From Beduini massiliensis (GTDB taxonomy: Bacteria; Bacillota_I; Bacilli_A; Erysipelotrichales; Coprobacillaceae), in the NCBI RefSeq assembly GCF_000829905.1, contig NZ_CDPP01000003.1:310001-374000 (forward strand): a DNA stretch of 64,000 nt. Direction: 5' to 3'. This document shows, piece by piece, positions 32,403 through 40,581 of the stretch (its first letter is position 1; each line of letters begins with the position of its first letter). Below the pieces are notes generated by a model, which saw only the letters and a program-made list of their open reading frames with translations, was not told the DNA's origin and ran no database searches. The position numbers were made by a program, and so were the translations under genes.

Positions 32403-34148
32403 ATGCAATCAATCATGGACTTTGTCAATAGTTTTGGAAAATCTAAACTTATTATTATATTGGTCGTTTTAATCGCGTTGATTATTACTTTTTTTGTATA
32501 TCGATCAATGAAATTAAAGAAATATCGCAAAGAGGTATTGGAATTGGATGGGGAAATCAATTCAATTAAAAGTATGCCGATTCAATACCGTTTGGGACGC
32601 GTAAAAAAGATTGCTTTAAATGATGAAGGATTAGTCGAAAAATACGAACAGTTCTTAGAAAGAAACGATGCGTTGAATACATTATTGAAAGAAGAAGTTG
32701 CTTTTGCGATTAATGAAATCGATGAACAGCTCTACTTTAGAAGATTAAGTAAAGTAAAAGGCAAGCTGGTCAGCTTAAAACTACTGGTAGAAAAATATAA
32801 AAAAGATGCAACGGAATTGCTGGCAGATATTGAGACAATTACAGAAATTGAAAATGAACAGCGTGTTGTCATTATTAAGTTGAAAGAGAAATACCGTGAG
32901 CTGGCAGCTAGTTTTGAAAATGTGAAATACAAGATTGATGAATATGTTCCGGCAGTAGGGGAATCTCTAGTCACTTTGGAACAGGAATTTTCGGAATTAG
33001 AGGAAATGATGAATGCACAGCTTTATGCAGAAGCAAATGAAAAATGTGCGAAGTTAAGAGAAACGATAGATTTCTTAGCGGTTAATGTACGTGATTTACC
33101 TACATATGTTTCTATTTCAAGAAACTATATTCCTAAACGCTTTTCTGAAATTACCAAGAGAATGGAAAGCATGAACGAAAATGGATTCTGTTTGGAGCGC
33201 TTGAATGCAACGACACGTTTTAATAAAATGCAGATGGAATTAGAATCGGCATTGAAAGATATGCAGGATTTAAAAATTGAGGCGGTGGGGTCCACTTTAG
33301 AAGTCATTACCACAGAAATCAATGAATTAATGAAAGATTTTGAGCAGGAAGAAGCCGCTCATAATGAATATTTAACGATTTGGAAGGATATCTTCAATAA
33401 AATCAGCGAAGTACATGAAGATTATAAATATGCGATTACCGAGTATAAAAAACTGCATGAACGTTATATGATCGAAGATCTTCATTTAGATATCGAACAG
33501 TCTTATCCGGAATTGGAAATCATTTTAGATGAAACAAAAAGTTTGGAACATCTGATTCAATCGAAAGATTTCAGTTATGCGGTCGTAGTGGAACGCTTAA
33601 AAGACTTACTGGCTAAAAGTGAAAAGTATGAAGATACCTTACGTTACTTCTTTAGTAAGCGTGATGAACTTTACTTGACAGAACAAAGAGCGATTGATGA
33701 ATTAGATAATGTCAATATCGTTTTATTGGAAATTAAATCAGAAATTAAAAATACTCATTTGCCTTCAATCTCGGAGAAATATATTGATTATATCGATGAA
33801 GCATATGAACGTGCGAATGCCATTCAAATTTTAAGAAACAGTCTGCCTATTGATTTGAACGTTCTGACAAAGCAAGCAGATGAAGCAAGAGATATCATTT
33901 ATCAGCTTTATGAAAATGTCCATAATTTGGTGATTACAGCCGATATGGTGGAAGAAACGATTGTCTATGGAAATCGTTATCGCTCTGCATTTTTAGAGGT
34001 GAATACGGAGTTGACGAAAGCAGAATTATTGTTTAGAAACGGAGAATATTCAGAAGCGCTGAAGATTGCGGTGGATATTGTCGAAAAGATTCAGCCCGGT
34101 TTTAATGAAAGACTTACAACAAAAAGTGTTAAAAATCCTACCCTGTAG
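32403..34148 (+). CDS. ezrA: Septation ring formation regulator EzrA
   Basis: A 581-residue membrane-anchored protein that restrains FtsZ ring assembly at wrong sites. A single N-terminal membrane helix (LIIILVVLIALIITFFVYRS, about residues 14-33) is followed by a long coiled-coil, spectrin-like cytoplasmic part, the family layout; VRDLPTYVSISRNYIPKR and AYERANAIQ match conserved segments. The start ATG 32403 is chosen because AGGGGT lies 6-7 bases upstream; the GTG at 32397 is too near it. It lies next to the cysteine desulfurase-thiI pair, but a terminator and a new promoter separate them. Confidence 0.9.
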   Translation: MQSIMDFVNSFGKSKLIIILVVLIALIITFFVYRSMKLKKYRKEVLELDGEINSIKSMPIQYRLGRVKKIALNDEGLVEKYEQFLERNDALNTLLKEEVAFAINEIDEQLYFRRLSKVKGKLVSLKLLVEKYKKDATELLADIETITEIENEQRVVIIKLKEKYRELAASFENVKYKIDEYVPAVGESLVTLEQEFSELEEMMNAQLYAEANEKCAKLRETIDFLAVNVRDLPTYVSISRNYIPKRFSEITKRMESMNENGFCLERLNATTRFNKMQMELESALKDMQDLKIEAVGSTLEVITTEINELMKDFEQEEAAHNEYLTIWKDIFNKISEVHEDYKYAITEYKKLHERYMIEDLHLDIEQSYPELEIILDETKSLEHLIQSKDFSYAVVVERLKDLLAKSEKYEDTLRYFFSKRDELYLTEQRAIDELDNVNIVLLEIKSEIKNTHLPSISEKYIDYIDEAYERANAIQILRNSLPIDLNVLTKQADEARDIIYQLYENVHNLVITADMVEETIVYGNRYRSAFLEVNTELTKAELLFRNGEYSEALKIAVDIVEKIQPGFNERLTTKSVKNPTL

Positions 34149-34160
34149 TAGGGTTTTTCA
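34132..34160 (+). terminator. Terminator overlapping the ezrA stop
   Basis: AAAATCCTAC and GTAGGGTTTT pair (10 pairs, one G-U) around CCTGTA, then more T. Confidence 0.82.
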
Positions 34161-34168
34161 TTTAATTA

Positions 34169-34198
34169 TTGATTTTATTTTATGAGTTTGCATATAAT
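34169..34198 (+). promoter_or_regulatory. Promoter of cysteine desulfurase-thiI
   Basis: TTGATT (34169-34174), an 18-base spacer and TATAAT (34193-34198). Confidence 0.65.
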
Positions 34199-34224
34199 GT
34201 CTATGAAAGAAATGAGGGAGTAGA

Positions 34225-35364
34225 TTGATCTATTTAGATTATACAGCGACAACACCGCTAAACCCAGAAGTGACCAAAACGTACACAAAGTTATTAAATG
34301 AATTATTTGCGAATCCGGATTCCATTCATAAATTAGGGTTGGAAACGGAAAGCTTGATGAATAAATCCCGTCAGTTGATTGCAGACATGCTGCACGTTAA
34401 ATATGATGAAGTTTTGTTTACCAGCGGGGCTAGTGAAGCTAACAATATGGCAATCAAAGGCGTGGCATTTCAATATGCTAATCGTGGCAAACATATTATT
34501 ACAAGTACCTGTGAACATTCATCTGTGTATGAAACCTGTCATCAGCTAGAAAAAGTATTTGGTTATGAAATCACTTATATCAATGTCGACAGCTATGGAA
34601 AATTAGATTTGGAACAGTTAAATCAGGCGATTCGTAAGGATACGATATTGGTATCAATCATGCATATAAATAATGAAGTAGGATTCATTAATCCTGTTGA
34701 TCAGATCGTAAAGATTGTCCGTGAAAAAAATCCACTGACTAAAATCCATATTGATATGGTACAATCTTTAGGAAAAGTACCGATTGATTTAAGTCAGATC
34801 GATTTAGCCAGCTTTTCAGCTCATAAAATATATGGTCTCAAAGGCAGTGGTATTTTAATGAAAAAAAACAGCTGTCAGATCGTTCCGCTCATTAGTGGCG
34901 GACAGCAGGAATTTAATTTGAGAGCAGGAACCAGCAATGTGCTGACAAATATTGTGCTGGCAAAAACGATGCGTTTGGCATTGGAGAATTTGAACGATAA
35001 GCTAATGAAAGTCAAGCAGATGAATCACTATTTAAGAGAACGTTTGATTTTAAATGAAGGAGTGGTCATTAATACACCTTTGACCAATGGGTCTCCTTAT
35101 ATTATTAATGTTTCCTTTGTAGGCTATAAACCGGAAGTGTTTGTTCATGAATTGGAAAAATATGAAATTTACGTTTCTACTCGTTCTGCCTGCTCGACCA
35201 AATCGAATCAAATGTCACGTACTTTAGAAATGATGAAAGTTGATCCGGCTATTGGCAGCAGTGCGATTCGCATCAGTTTATCCGCGTTAACATCACAGCA
35301 AGAATTGGACACATTTATCAATGCGGTCCAAGAAACCATGAAAAATTTAAAGAAACAGAGGTAG
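34225..35364 (+). CDS. Cysteine desulfurase (NifS/IscS-like)
   Basis: A 379-residue PLP enzyme that releases sulfur from cysteine as a protein persulfide. The N-terminus MIYLDYTATTPLNPEV, the PLP Lys in SFSAHKIYGLKGSG and the active Cys in STRSACSTKSNQ are present. The start is TTG 34225 after AGGGAG, with only 4 bases between, so translation may be modest. It sits 5 bases before thiI, and this NifZ/NifS-type pairing supplies sulfur for tRNA thiolation. It may also serve Fe-S assembly. Confidence 0.93.
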   Translation: MIYLDYTATTPLNPEVTKTYTKLLNELFANPDSIHKLGLETESLMNKSRQLIADMLHVKYDEVLFTSGASEANNMAIKGVAFQYANRGKHIITSTCEHSSVYETCHQLEKVFGYEITYINVDSYGKLDLEQLNQAIRKDTILVSIMHINNEVGFINPVDQIVKIVREKNPLTKIHIDMVQSLGKVPIDLSQIDLASFSAHKIYGLKGSGILMKKNSCQIVPLISGGQQEFNLRAGTSNVLTNIVLAKTMRLALENLNDKLMKVKQMNHYLRERLILNEGVVINTPLTNGSPYIINVSFVGYKPEVFVHELEKYEIYVSTRSACSTKSNQMSRTLEMMKVDPAIGSSAIRISLSALTSQQELDTFINAVQETMKNLKKQR

Positions 35365-35368
35365 AAGA

Positions 35369-36562
35369 ATGCAGTATGACCATATCTTAGTTCGCTTTGG
35401 TGAACTCACAACAAAAGGAAAGAACCGTAAGCTCTTTATTGGGAAATTAGTTCAAAATGTTAAAGCGGCTTTAGCTGAATTTAGTCATTTGGAATATCAG
35501 AGAACTTACGATCGTTTATATATTCTGCTTCATGATGAAAATCAGGAAGCGGTTGTTGAAAAATTGAAAAAGGTATTTGGCATCCACTCTTTTTCATTGG
35601 CAATCAAAGTGAATAGTGATTTAGAAGAAATAAAGAAAGCAGTAGAATACATCGTAGAAAATTGTGAAGGAACAACCTTTAAGATCGATACGAAAAGAAA
35701 TGATAAAGCGTTTCCGCTTAGCTCACAAGAAATAAATCGGGTATTGGCAGGACATGTTTTTAATCATACAACCAAAGATCTTAAAGTGGATGTGCATCAT
35801 CCGCAAATTCTGGTAAAAGTAGAATTGCGTAAAGAATACACATATATCATGAATGATGTGGTCAAAGGAGCAGGGGGATATCCCGTTGGTATCGGCGGTA
35901 AAGCGTTATTGATGCTTTCAGGTGGGATTGATTCCCCGGTAGCCGGTTATCTGACATTAAAAAGAGGCGTTATGATTGAATGTATTCATTTCTCCTCTCC
36001 TCCTTATACAAGCGATCGAGCACGTGATAAAGTGTTGCGTTTGGTTGAAAAACTAACCGCTTATACAGATAAAATTAAAGTGCATATCGTTCCTTTCACA
36101 GATCTTCAATTAGCCATCTATGAACACTGCGATGAATCTTATGCGATGACTTGCATGCGCCGCATGATGTATCGTGTGGCATGTGAAATTGCCAAAAAAA
36201 ATCATTGCTTAGTATTAGCCAATGGAGAAAGTATCGGTCAGGTGGCCTCGCAGACTTTGGAAAGCATGAGTGTTATCAATGAAGTAACCACTATGCCGAT
36301 CATTCGTCCGGTTGTCTGTATGGATAAATTAGAAATCATTGATATCGCTCAAAAGATCGATACTTATGATATTTCCATCGAGCCTTATGAAGATTGCTGT
36401 ACAATTTTCACACCAAAAAATCCGGCAACCAAACCAAGGCTTCATCGTGTGCTTAGTTATGAAGAAAACTTTGATTATGAAAGCTTAATTAAAGAATGTG
36501 TAGAAAATACGGAATCTTTATTGATTTGTGCGCATCCTAAAAATGAAGAGGATCTATTTTAA
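35369..36562 (+). CDS. thiI: tRNA 4-thiouridine synthetase ThiI
   Basis: Adenylates U8 of tRNA and inserts sulfur to form s4U. The 397 residues comprise an N-terminal NFLD/THUMP region (about 1-165; LVRFGELTTKGKNRKLFIGK) and a PP-loop domain (LMLSGGIDSPVAGYL) with conserved cysteines in SYAMTCMRRMMYR. It lacks the C-terminal rhodanese domain found in E. coli ThiI, as is normal in Bacillota, so sulfur comes from the coupled cysteine desulfurase. A terminator follows. Confidence 0.96.
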   Translation: MQYDHILVRFGELTTKGKNRKLFIGKLVQNVKAALAEFSHLEYQRTYDRLYILLHDENQEAVVEKLKKVFGIHSFSLAIKVNSDLEEIKKAVEYIVENCEGTTFKIDTKRNDKAFPLSSQEINRVLAGHVFNHTTKDLKVDVHHPQILVKVELRKEYTYIMNDVVKGAGGYPVGIGGKALLMLSGGIDSPVAGYLTLKRGVMIECIHFSSPPYTSDRARDKVLRLVEKLTAYTDKIKVHIVPFTDLQLAIYEHCDESYAMTCMRRMMYRVACEIAKKNHCLVLANGESIGQVASQTLESMSVINEVTTMPIIRPVVCMDKLEIIDIAQKIDTYDISIEPYEDCCTIFTPKNPATKPRLHRVLSYEENFDYESLIKECVENTESLLICAHPKNEEDLF

Positions 36563-36585
36563 TCTCCGATTTGGAGATTTTTTTA
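36561..36585 (+). terminator. Terminator of thiI
   Basis: AATCTCC and GGAGATT pair around GATTT, followed by TTTTTT. Confidence 0.85.
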
Positions 36586-36647
36586 TGATTGTAATTTGTA
36601 TCATTTTCAAATTATTTCATATATAATAAAGAATAAGAGGTGAAACT

Positions 36648-37409
36648 ATGAACAGGCTAAGACGAATGTATGATTTTTATGTACGCCATGTCTCAACTGA
36701 GGATACAACCAGTTTGGCTTATTATTTCATCTTGTCGTTGATTCCGGCGGCAACGCTGCTGGCAAGTTTTGCTCAGCTATTGCACTTTGATCTGGCAGAA
36801 GATACATCTGTAATTAAAACGGTTTTTAATGAAAATATTGCCAATAGTATGATTGAAATATTGACTTCCAGAAGTGTTTCCTACTATTCCATCATTACTT
36901 TGCTGATCTGTCTTTATGTCTGTTCCAAAGGAATTTACCGTGTGACAAGGACGGTGGATTATATGTATAAAGTAGACCCTAAGCCATATATGCCGGCTCG
37001 CTTTACGGCGGCTTTAAATACTTTGCTGCTGGTCGTCTTGATTTTAGGATTAATGGTGCTGATGACAATCGTTCCTTTTATATTGAATTTATTGAATTTA
37101 GGACCTATTTGGAGTTTGATCCAATTTGGCGGCGGCTTTTTCTTTGTCTTGATTATCATGCTGATCATGTTCAAGGTAGTGCCGTCTATTCCTTTGACAT
37201 TAAAAGAGATTTATCGAGGCGCGTTAGTTACCTCCGTATTATTTATATTGATTATTTTTGGATTTAGTATATACTTAAGATTTGCCAATTACACAACGAT
37301 TTACGGACCGTTTGCGAGTGTGGCAGTGTTGCTATTGATGTTTGATTTTTTTGCGAAAGCGATTTATATCGGGTTTGCAGTAAATGCTTTGGATCAATAT
37401 ATTATGTAG
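36648..37409 (+). CDS. YihY/BrkB-family membrane protein
   Basis: A 253-residue inner-membrane protein of the YihY family with about six membrane segments. The family pattern is visible: a cytosolic start, SLAYYFILSLIPAATLLASF, SVSYYSIITLLICLYVCSKG, then TAALNTLLLVVLILGLMVLM, FILIIFGFSIYLRF and the final YTTIYGPFASVAVLLLMFDF. The function is not settled; some members were misannotated as RNase BN. The ATG follows AAGAGGTGAAACT. The TrmA-like gene follows 19 bases after its stop. Confidence 0.9.
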   Translation: MNRLRRMYDFYVRHVSTEDTTSLAYYFILSLIPAATLLASFAQLLHFDLAEDTSVIKTVFNENIANSMIEILTSRSVSYYSIITLLICLYVCSKGIYRVTRTVDYMYKVDPKPYMPARFTAALNTLLLVVLILGLMVLMTIVPFILNLLNLGPIWSLIQFGGGFFFVLIIMLIMFKVVPSIPLTLKEIYRGALVTSVLFILIIFGFSIYLRFANYTTIYGPFASVAVLLLMFDFFAKAIYIGFAVNALDQYIM

Positions 37410-37428
37410 AATGAAAGAGGAAAAAAGA

Positions 37429-38751
37429 ATGAAAGAAACAAATTTAGAAATTAAGAAGTTAGGCATTAATGGAGAAGGAATCGGGTACATTAACCGTAAG
37501 ATTACCTTTGTTAAAGGGGCCTTGCCGCAAGAAGAAGTCAGTGTCGAAGTTACCAATGATACGCGTTCATTTAAAGAAGCGAAGCTCATCAAAGTATTGA
37601 AAAAATCAGAACATCGTGTTCAGGCACCATGTTTTCAGCAAAATCATTGTTTAGGGTGTCCGATCATGCACATGTCATATGATCAGCAGTTATATTTTAA
37701 AAAAGATATTATTCGTGACAGTTTACGTCACTATACTAAATTAGATTTACGTCGTGTTGATTTTAGAAGATGTCTTCCGTCTTTAAAACAGGAAGGTTAC
37801 CGTGATTGTGTTCATTTGCCGATCGTTCGTTTTAATCAAAAAGTAACGTTTGGAATTTATCAAAGAGAAACCAAATATTTAACGATTATGAATCGCTGCG
37901 GAGTTCAAAATCCATTGATCAATCGCTGTTTAAATGATTTAGAAGCGATTTTTGAAGAAAATAGGGTACGTTCTTACAGTGAAGAAACAAGAACCGGTCT
38001 GCGCTTTTTAACGGTACGTGTTTTTGAAGAAAAAGCACAGTTAGTGTTTGTAACGGGGCGAGACCGTTTAGATAATAAATTGATTGAAGCGATAGAAAAA
38101 TTGGATTATGTTCATTCCATCTATTATACGATCAATACCAATAAGGGACAGGAATTTAGCCATGGACATTATGAAAAAGTATCGGGGGCAACACGTCAGG
38201 AATTCATGTTAGAAGGAAAGAAATTCATCATTTCTCCAAAATCTGAATATCCGATCAATACGTCAATGGTACCGACGGTTATCCAAACCGTTAAATCATT
38301 ATTATCAAAAGAAGTAAAATCATTATTGGAAATCAATTGTTCAATGGGATGGCTGGGGATGAACCTGGATGATGCCATTGAAGTGAAGGGAATCGATTTT
38401 GATCGTGTTAATATTGAAGACGCTAAATTAAATGCTAAATTCCTAAAGAAGGAAAACTGCAGCTATGAAAGCGGCAAGTTAGAAGAACTGACAAAACAGT
38501 TAACGAAAAATAAGAAATTCGATGCCTTTATTGTCCACAGCAACAAATTAGGAATGCGTAAGACAATTAAAGAGAGTTTAGTAAAAGGGAAAATCAAAGA
38601 GTTAATTTATTTATCATCTTCCCCTTCTTCTTTTGCTAAAGATGTATCTGATTTAGAAAATAATTATCAAGTAGAATCGATTGTCCCCATCGATATGCTG
38701 CCACATAGTCAAAATGTCTTGGTCGTTGCTAAATTGAGGTTGAAGAAATGA
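37429..38751 (+). CDS. TrmA/RlmD-like RNA methyltransferase homologue, catalytic residues missing
   Basis: A 440-residue homologue of the TrmA/RlmD 5-methyluridine methyltransferases. A TRAM domain (LEIKKLGINGEGIGYINRKI) comes first, then the Fe-S set C-x5-C-x2-C in PCFQQNHCLGCP. The methyltransferase part is degenerate: where the family has a SCNP motif with the catalytic Cys, it reads YLSSSPSSFAKD (Ser at 397); the DPPR-type motif reads VHSNKLGMRK; and the general-base Glu after PHTxHV is Leu431. It may bind RNA without methylating it, or use other residues. The start is ATG 37429 after AGAGGAAAAAAGA. The NusG-II gene overlaps its stop. Confidence 0.82.
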   Translation: MKETNLEIKKLGINGEGIGYINRKITFVKGALPQEEVSVEVTNDTRSFKEAKLIKVLKKSEHRVQAPCFQQNHCLGCPIMHMSYDQQLYFKKDIIRDSLRHYTKLDLRRVDFRRCLPSLKQEGYRDCVHLPIVRFNQKVTFGIYQRETKYLTIMNRCGVQNPLINRCLNDLEAIFEENRVRSYSEETRTGLRFLTVRVFEEKAQLVFVTGRDRLDNKLIEAIEKLDYVHSIYYTINTNKGQEFSHGHYEKVSGATRQEFMLEGKKFIISPKSEYPINTSMVPTVIQTVKSLLSKEVKSLLEINCSMGWLGMNLDDAIEVKGIDFDRVNIEDAKLNAKFLKKENCSYESGKLEELTKQLTKNKKFDAFIVHSNKLGMRKTIKESLVKGKIKELIYLSSSPSSFAKDVSDLENNYQVESIVPIDMLPHSQNVLVVAKLRLKK

Positions 38752-39098
38752 CCAAAAAAGATTTAAAATTCATTGCTGCTTTACTTTTAGTATCGGTTGT
38801 TTTGTTTATTGGGTATCAATGGTTTATCCATGGACGAGCAGATCAGATTGAAAAAGCGTTTGTATATCATAATAACAAATTGGTGATGGAATTTAAAATT
38901 GACGAAGATGCGGATTATGAACTCACCGGTGATTACGGAAAAATGCATATTGAAGTAAAAGACGGAAAATATCGAGTTTATGATGTTGAATGTCCGAATC
39001 ATGATTGCGAGCGAGTCGGATGGGTAGCAAAAGGAAGTACGACCACGATTTTATGTGTGCCAAATGATGTTTTTATTCGACAAGATGCGAAAAACTAA
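38748..39098 (+). CDS. NusG-domain-II protein, membrane anchored
   Basis: A 116-residue protein with one N-terminal membrane helix (FIAALLLVSVVLFIGYQWF) and an extracytoplasmic NusG domain II-like beta fold (KIDEDADYELTGDYGKMHIE, YRVYDVECPNHDCERVGWV). The two cysteines in CPNHDC are typical. Such proteins accompany Rnf operons in many Bacillota, and here rnfC begins 170 bases later. The role is unknown. The ATG overlaps the TrmA-like stop (ATGA). Confidence 0.85.
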   Translation: MTKKDLKFIAALLLVSVVLFIGYQWFIHGRADQIEKAFVYHNNKLVMEFKIDEDADYELTGDYGKMHIEVKDGKYRVYDVECPNHDCERVGWVAKGSTTTILCVPNDVFIRQDAKN

Positions 39099-39120
39099 GA
39101 TAAATTCTTAGTTTTTTTGT
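39093..39120 (+). terminator. Terminator of NusG-II gene
   Basis: AACTAAGA and TCTTAGTT pair around TAAAT, then seven T; the stop codon lies inside the stem. Confidence 0.85.
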
Positions 39121-39199
39121 TTTCTTGCTTAATAAAACGGATTGTACTTCGATAAATACAAATAATTTATTATAATGCATACTTCTTACTTTTTTTTCT

Positions 39200-39227
39200 T
39201 TGCAACAAGGGGGCAAAATGGTATAAT
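39200..39227 (+). promoter_or_regulatory. Promoter of the rnf operon
   Basis: TTGCAA (39200-39205), a 16-base spacer and TGG-TATAAT (39222-39227), an extended -10. A second TATAAT at 39171-39176 has a weaker TTCGAT -35. Confidence 0.7.
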
Positions 39228-39264
39228 CAATGTGAATGATTTATAAAGAGATGGAGGAAATGTT

Positions 39265-40569
39265 ATGGCAATTTTGTCTGGAATTGGGAAAGTACATTTA
39301 GACGGCCAAAAAGGATTGACAAAAGATAAACCTGTCAAATCGATGGATGCGCCGTTAGTTGTTTATATTCCATTAGTGAGTGGAACATCGACAGCCTTTG
39401 ACGTACATGTACAACCCGGTGACCATGTTGACATTGGGACTAAATTAGCTACACGTAAAGATATGTATGTTCCGGTTTACGCTTCAGTTTCGGGAACCGT
39501 AAAAGCAATTGAAAAAAGAATGCATATCAGTGGCAGAATGCAGAACCATGTCGCAATTGAAAATGATGGGCAATATACATCAGTAAAAGCAATTGATATC
39601 AGCAACCCTGATGATATGAGCCAAAGTGATGTGTTGGAAGCAATCAAAGAACTAGGTTTAGTAGGATTAGGGGGTTCAGGATTCCCAACTTACATCAAAT
39701 ATTCAAAACCAGAATTATTGGAAACAGTATTGATCAATGGTGTAGAGTGTGAACCTTTCATTACAGCGGATCATATGGAAATGCTAAACAACGTGGAAGC
39801 GTTGTTCGATGGTACAGAATTCCTAATCAAAGCGGCGGGAGCTAAAAATGCGATCATCGCAATCAAGGAACACAAACCTGAGCTATTTAGTTTACTTAAA
39901 GGGGAATGTGAAAAACATGCCAATATTACTTGTGTAGAAGTTCCTGATAAGTACCCAATGGGGTGGGAAAGAACTTTAGTTAAACAAGTATTGAAGAAAG
40001 AATATGATCAGCTTCCTAGTGAAGTGGGCGTTGTGGTCAACAATTCTACAACAGCGATTAGTCTTTCAAAAGGAATTCGTGAAGGAAAAGCGATCACTGA
40101 ACGTATCGTCACTGTTTCAGGAAACGGTATAAAAGATCCTACAAACGTAAAAGTAGCAGTAGGAACGCCAGCTAATGAAATTATTGCTTTTATTGGCGGA
40201 TACATTGATGATGAAGTAGATGGTGTTATTTTAAACGGCGGACCAATGATGGGGAATTCATTGATGAATGATACATTTGTTATTGCACCGTATATGAATG
40301 CACTGACAGTTTTAGTAAGAGAAGATACAGTACCGCTTCCATGTTTAAAATGTGGTATGTGTACAGATCACTGTCCAGCTAATTTACAGCCGGTTAAGAT
40401 CATTCAAGCTGAAAAAGCAGCGAATGTGGATATGGTGAAGAAATTAGAAGCTGACCGTTGTGTAAGCTGTGGAATGTGTTCTTATATTTGTCCTTCTAAG
40501 ATTGAAGTGTCAGATTTTGTTGCAAAAGCAAAACGTCGTCTGCAACTTGCAAATATGAAGAAGAAGTAA
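39265..40569 (+). CDS. rnfC: Electron transport complex subunit RnfC
   Basis: The peripheral NADH/flavin subunit of the Rnf complex, which couples ferredoxin-NAD+ electron transfer to ion pumping. At 434 residues it shows GLVGLGGSGFPTYIKYS (glycine-rich), INGVECEPFITADH (FMN/NADH region) and two C-terminal 4Fe-4S sets, CLKCGMCTDHCP and CVSCGMCSYICP. It is first of rnfC-D-G-E-A-(small ORF)-B. The start follows GGAGGAAATGTT. Confidence 0.96.
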   Translation: MAILSGIGKVHLDGQKGLTKDKPVKSMDAPLVVYIPLVSGTSTAFDVHVQPGDHVDIGTKLATRKDMYVPVYASVSGTVKAIEKRMHISGRMQNHVAIENDGQYTSVKAIDISNPDDMSQSDVLEAIKELGLVGLGGSGFPTYIKYSKPELLETVLINGVECEPFITADHMEMLNNVEALFDGTEFLIKAAGAKNAIIAIKEHKPELFSLLKGECEKHANITCVEVPDKYPMGWERTLVKQVLKKEYDQLPSEVGVVVNNSTTAISLSKGIREGKAITERIVTVSGNGIKDPTNVKVAVGTPANEIIAFIGGYIDDEVDGVILNGGPMMGNSLMNDTFVIAPYMNALTVLVREDTVPLPCLKCGMCTDHCPANLQPVKIIQAEKAANVDMVKKLEADRCVSCGMCSYICPSKIEVSDFVAKAKRRLQLANMKKK

Positions 40570-40581
40570 GGGGGAGCTTTA

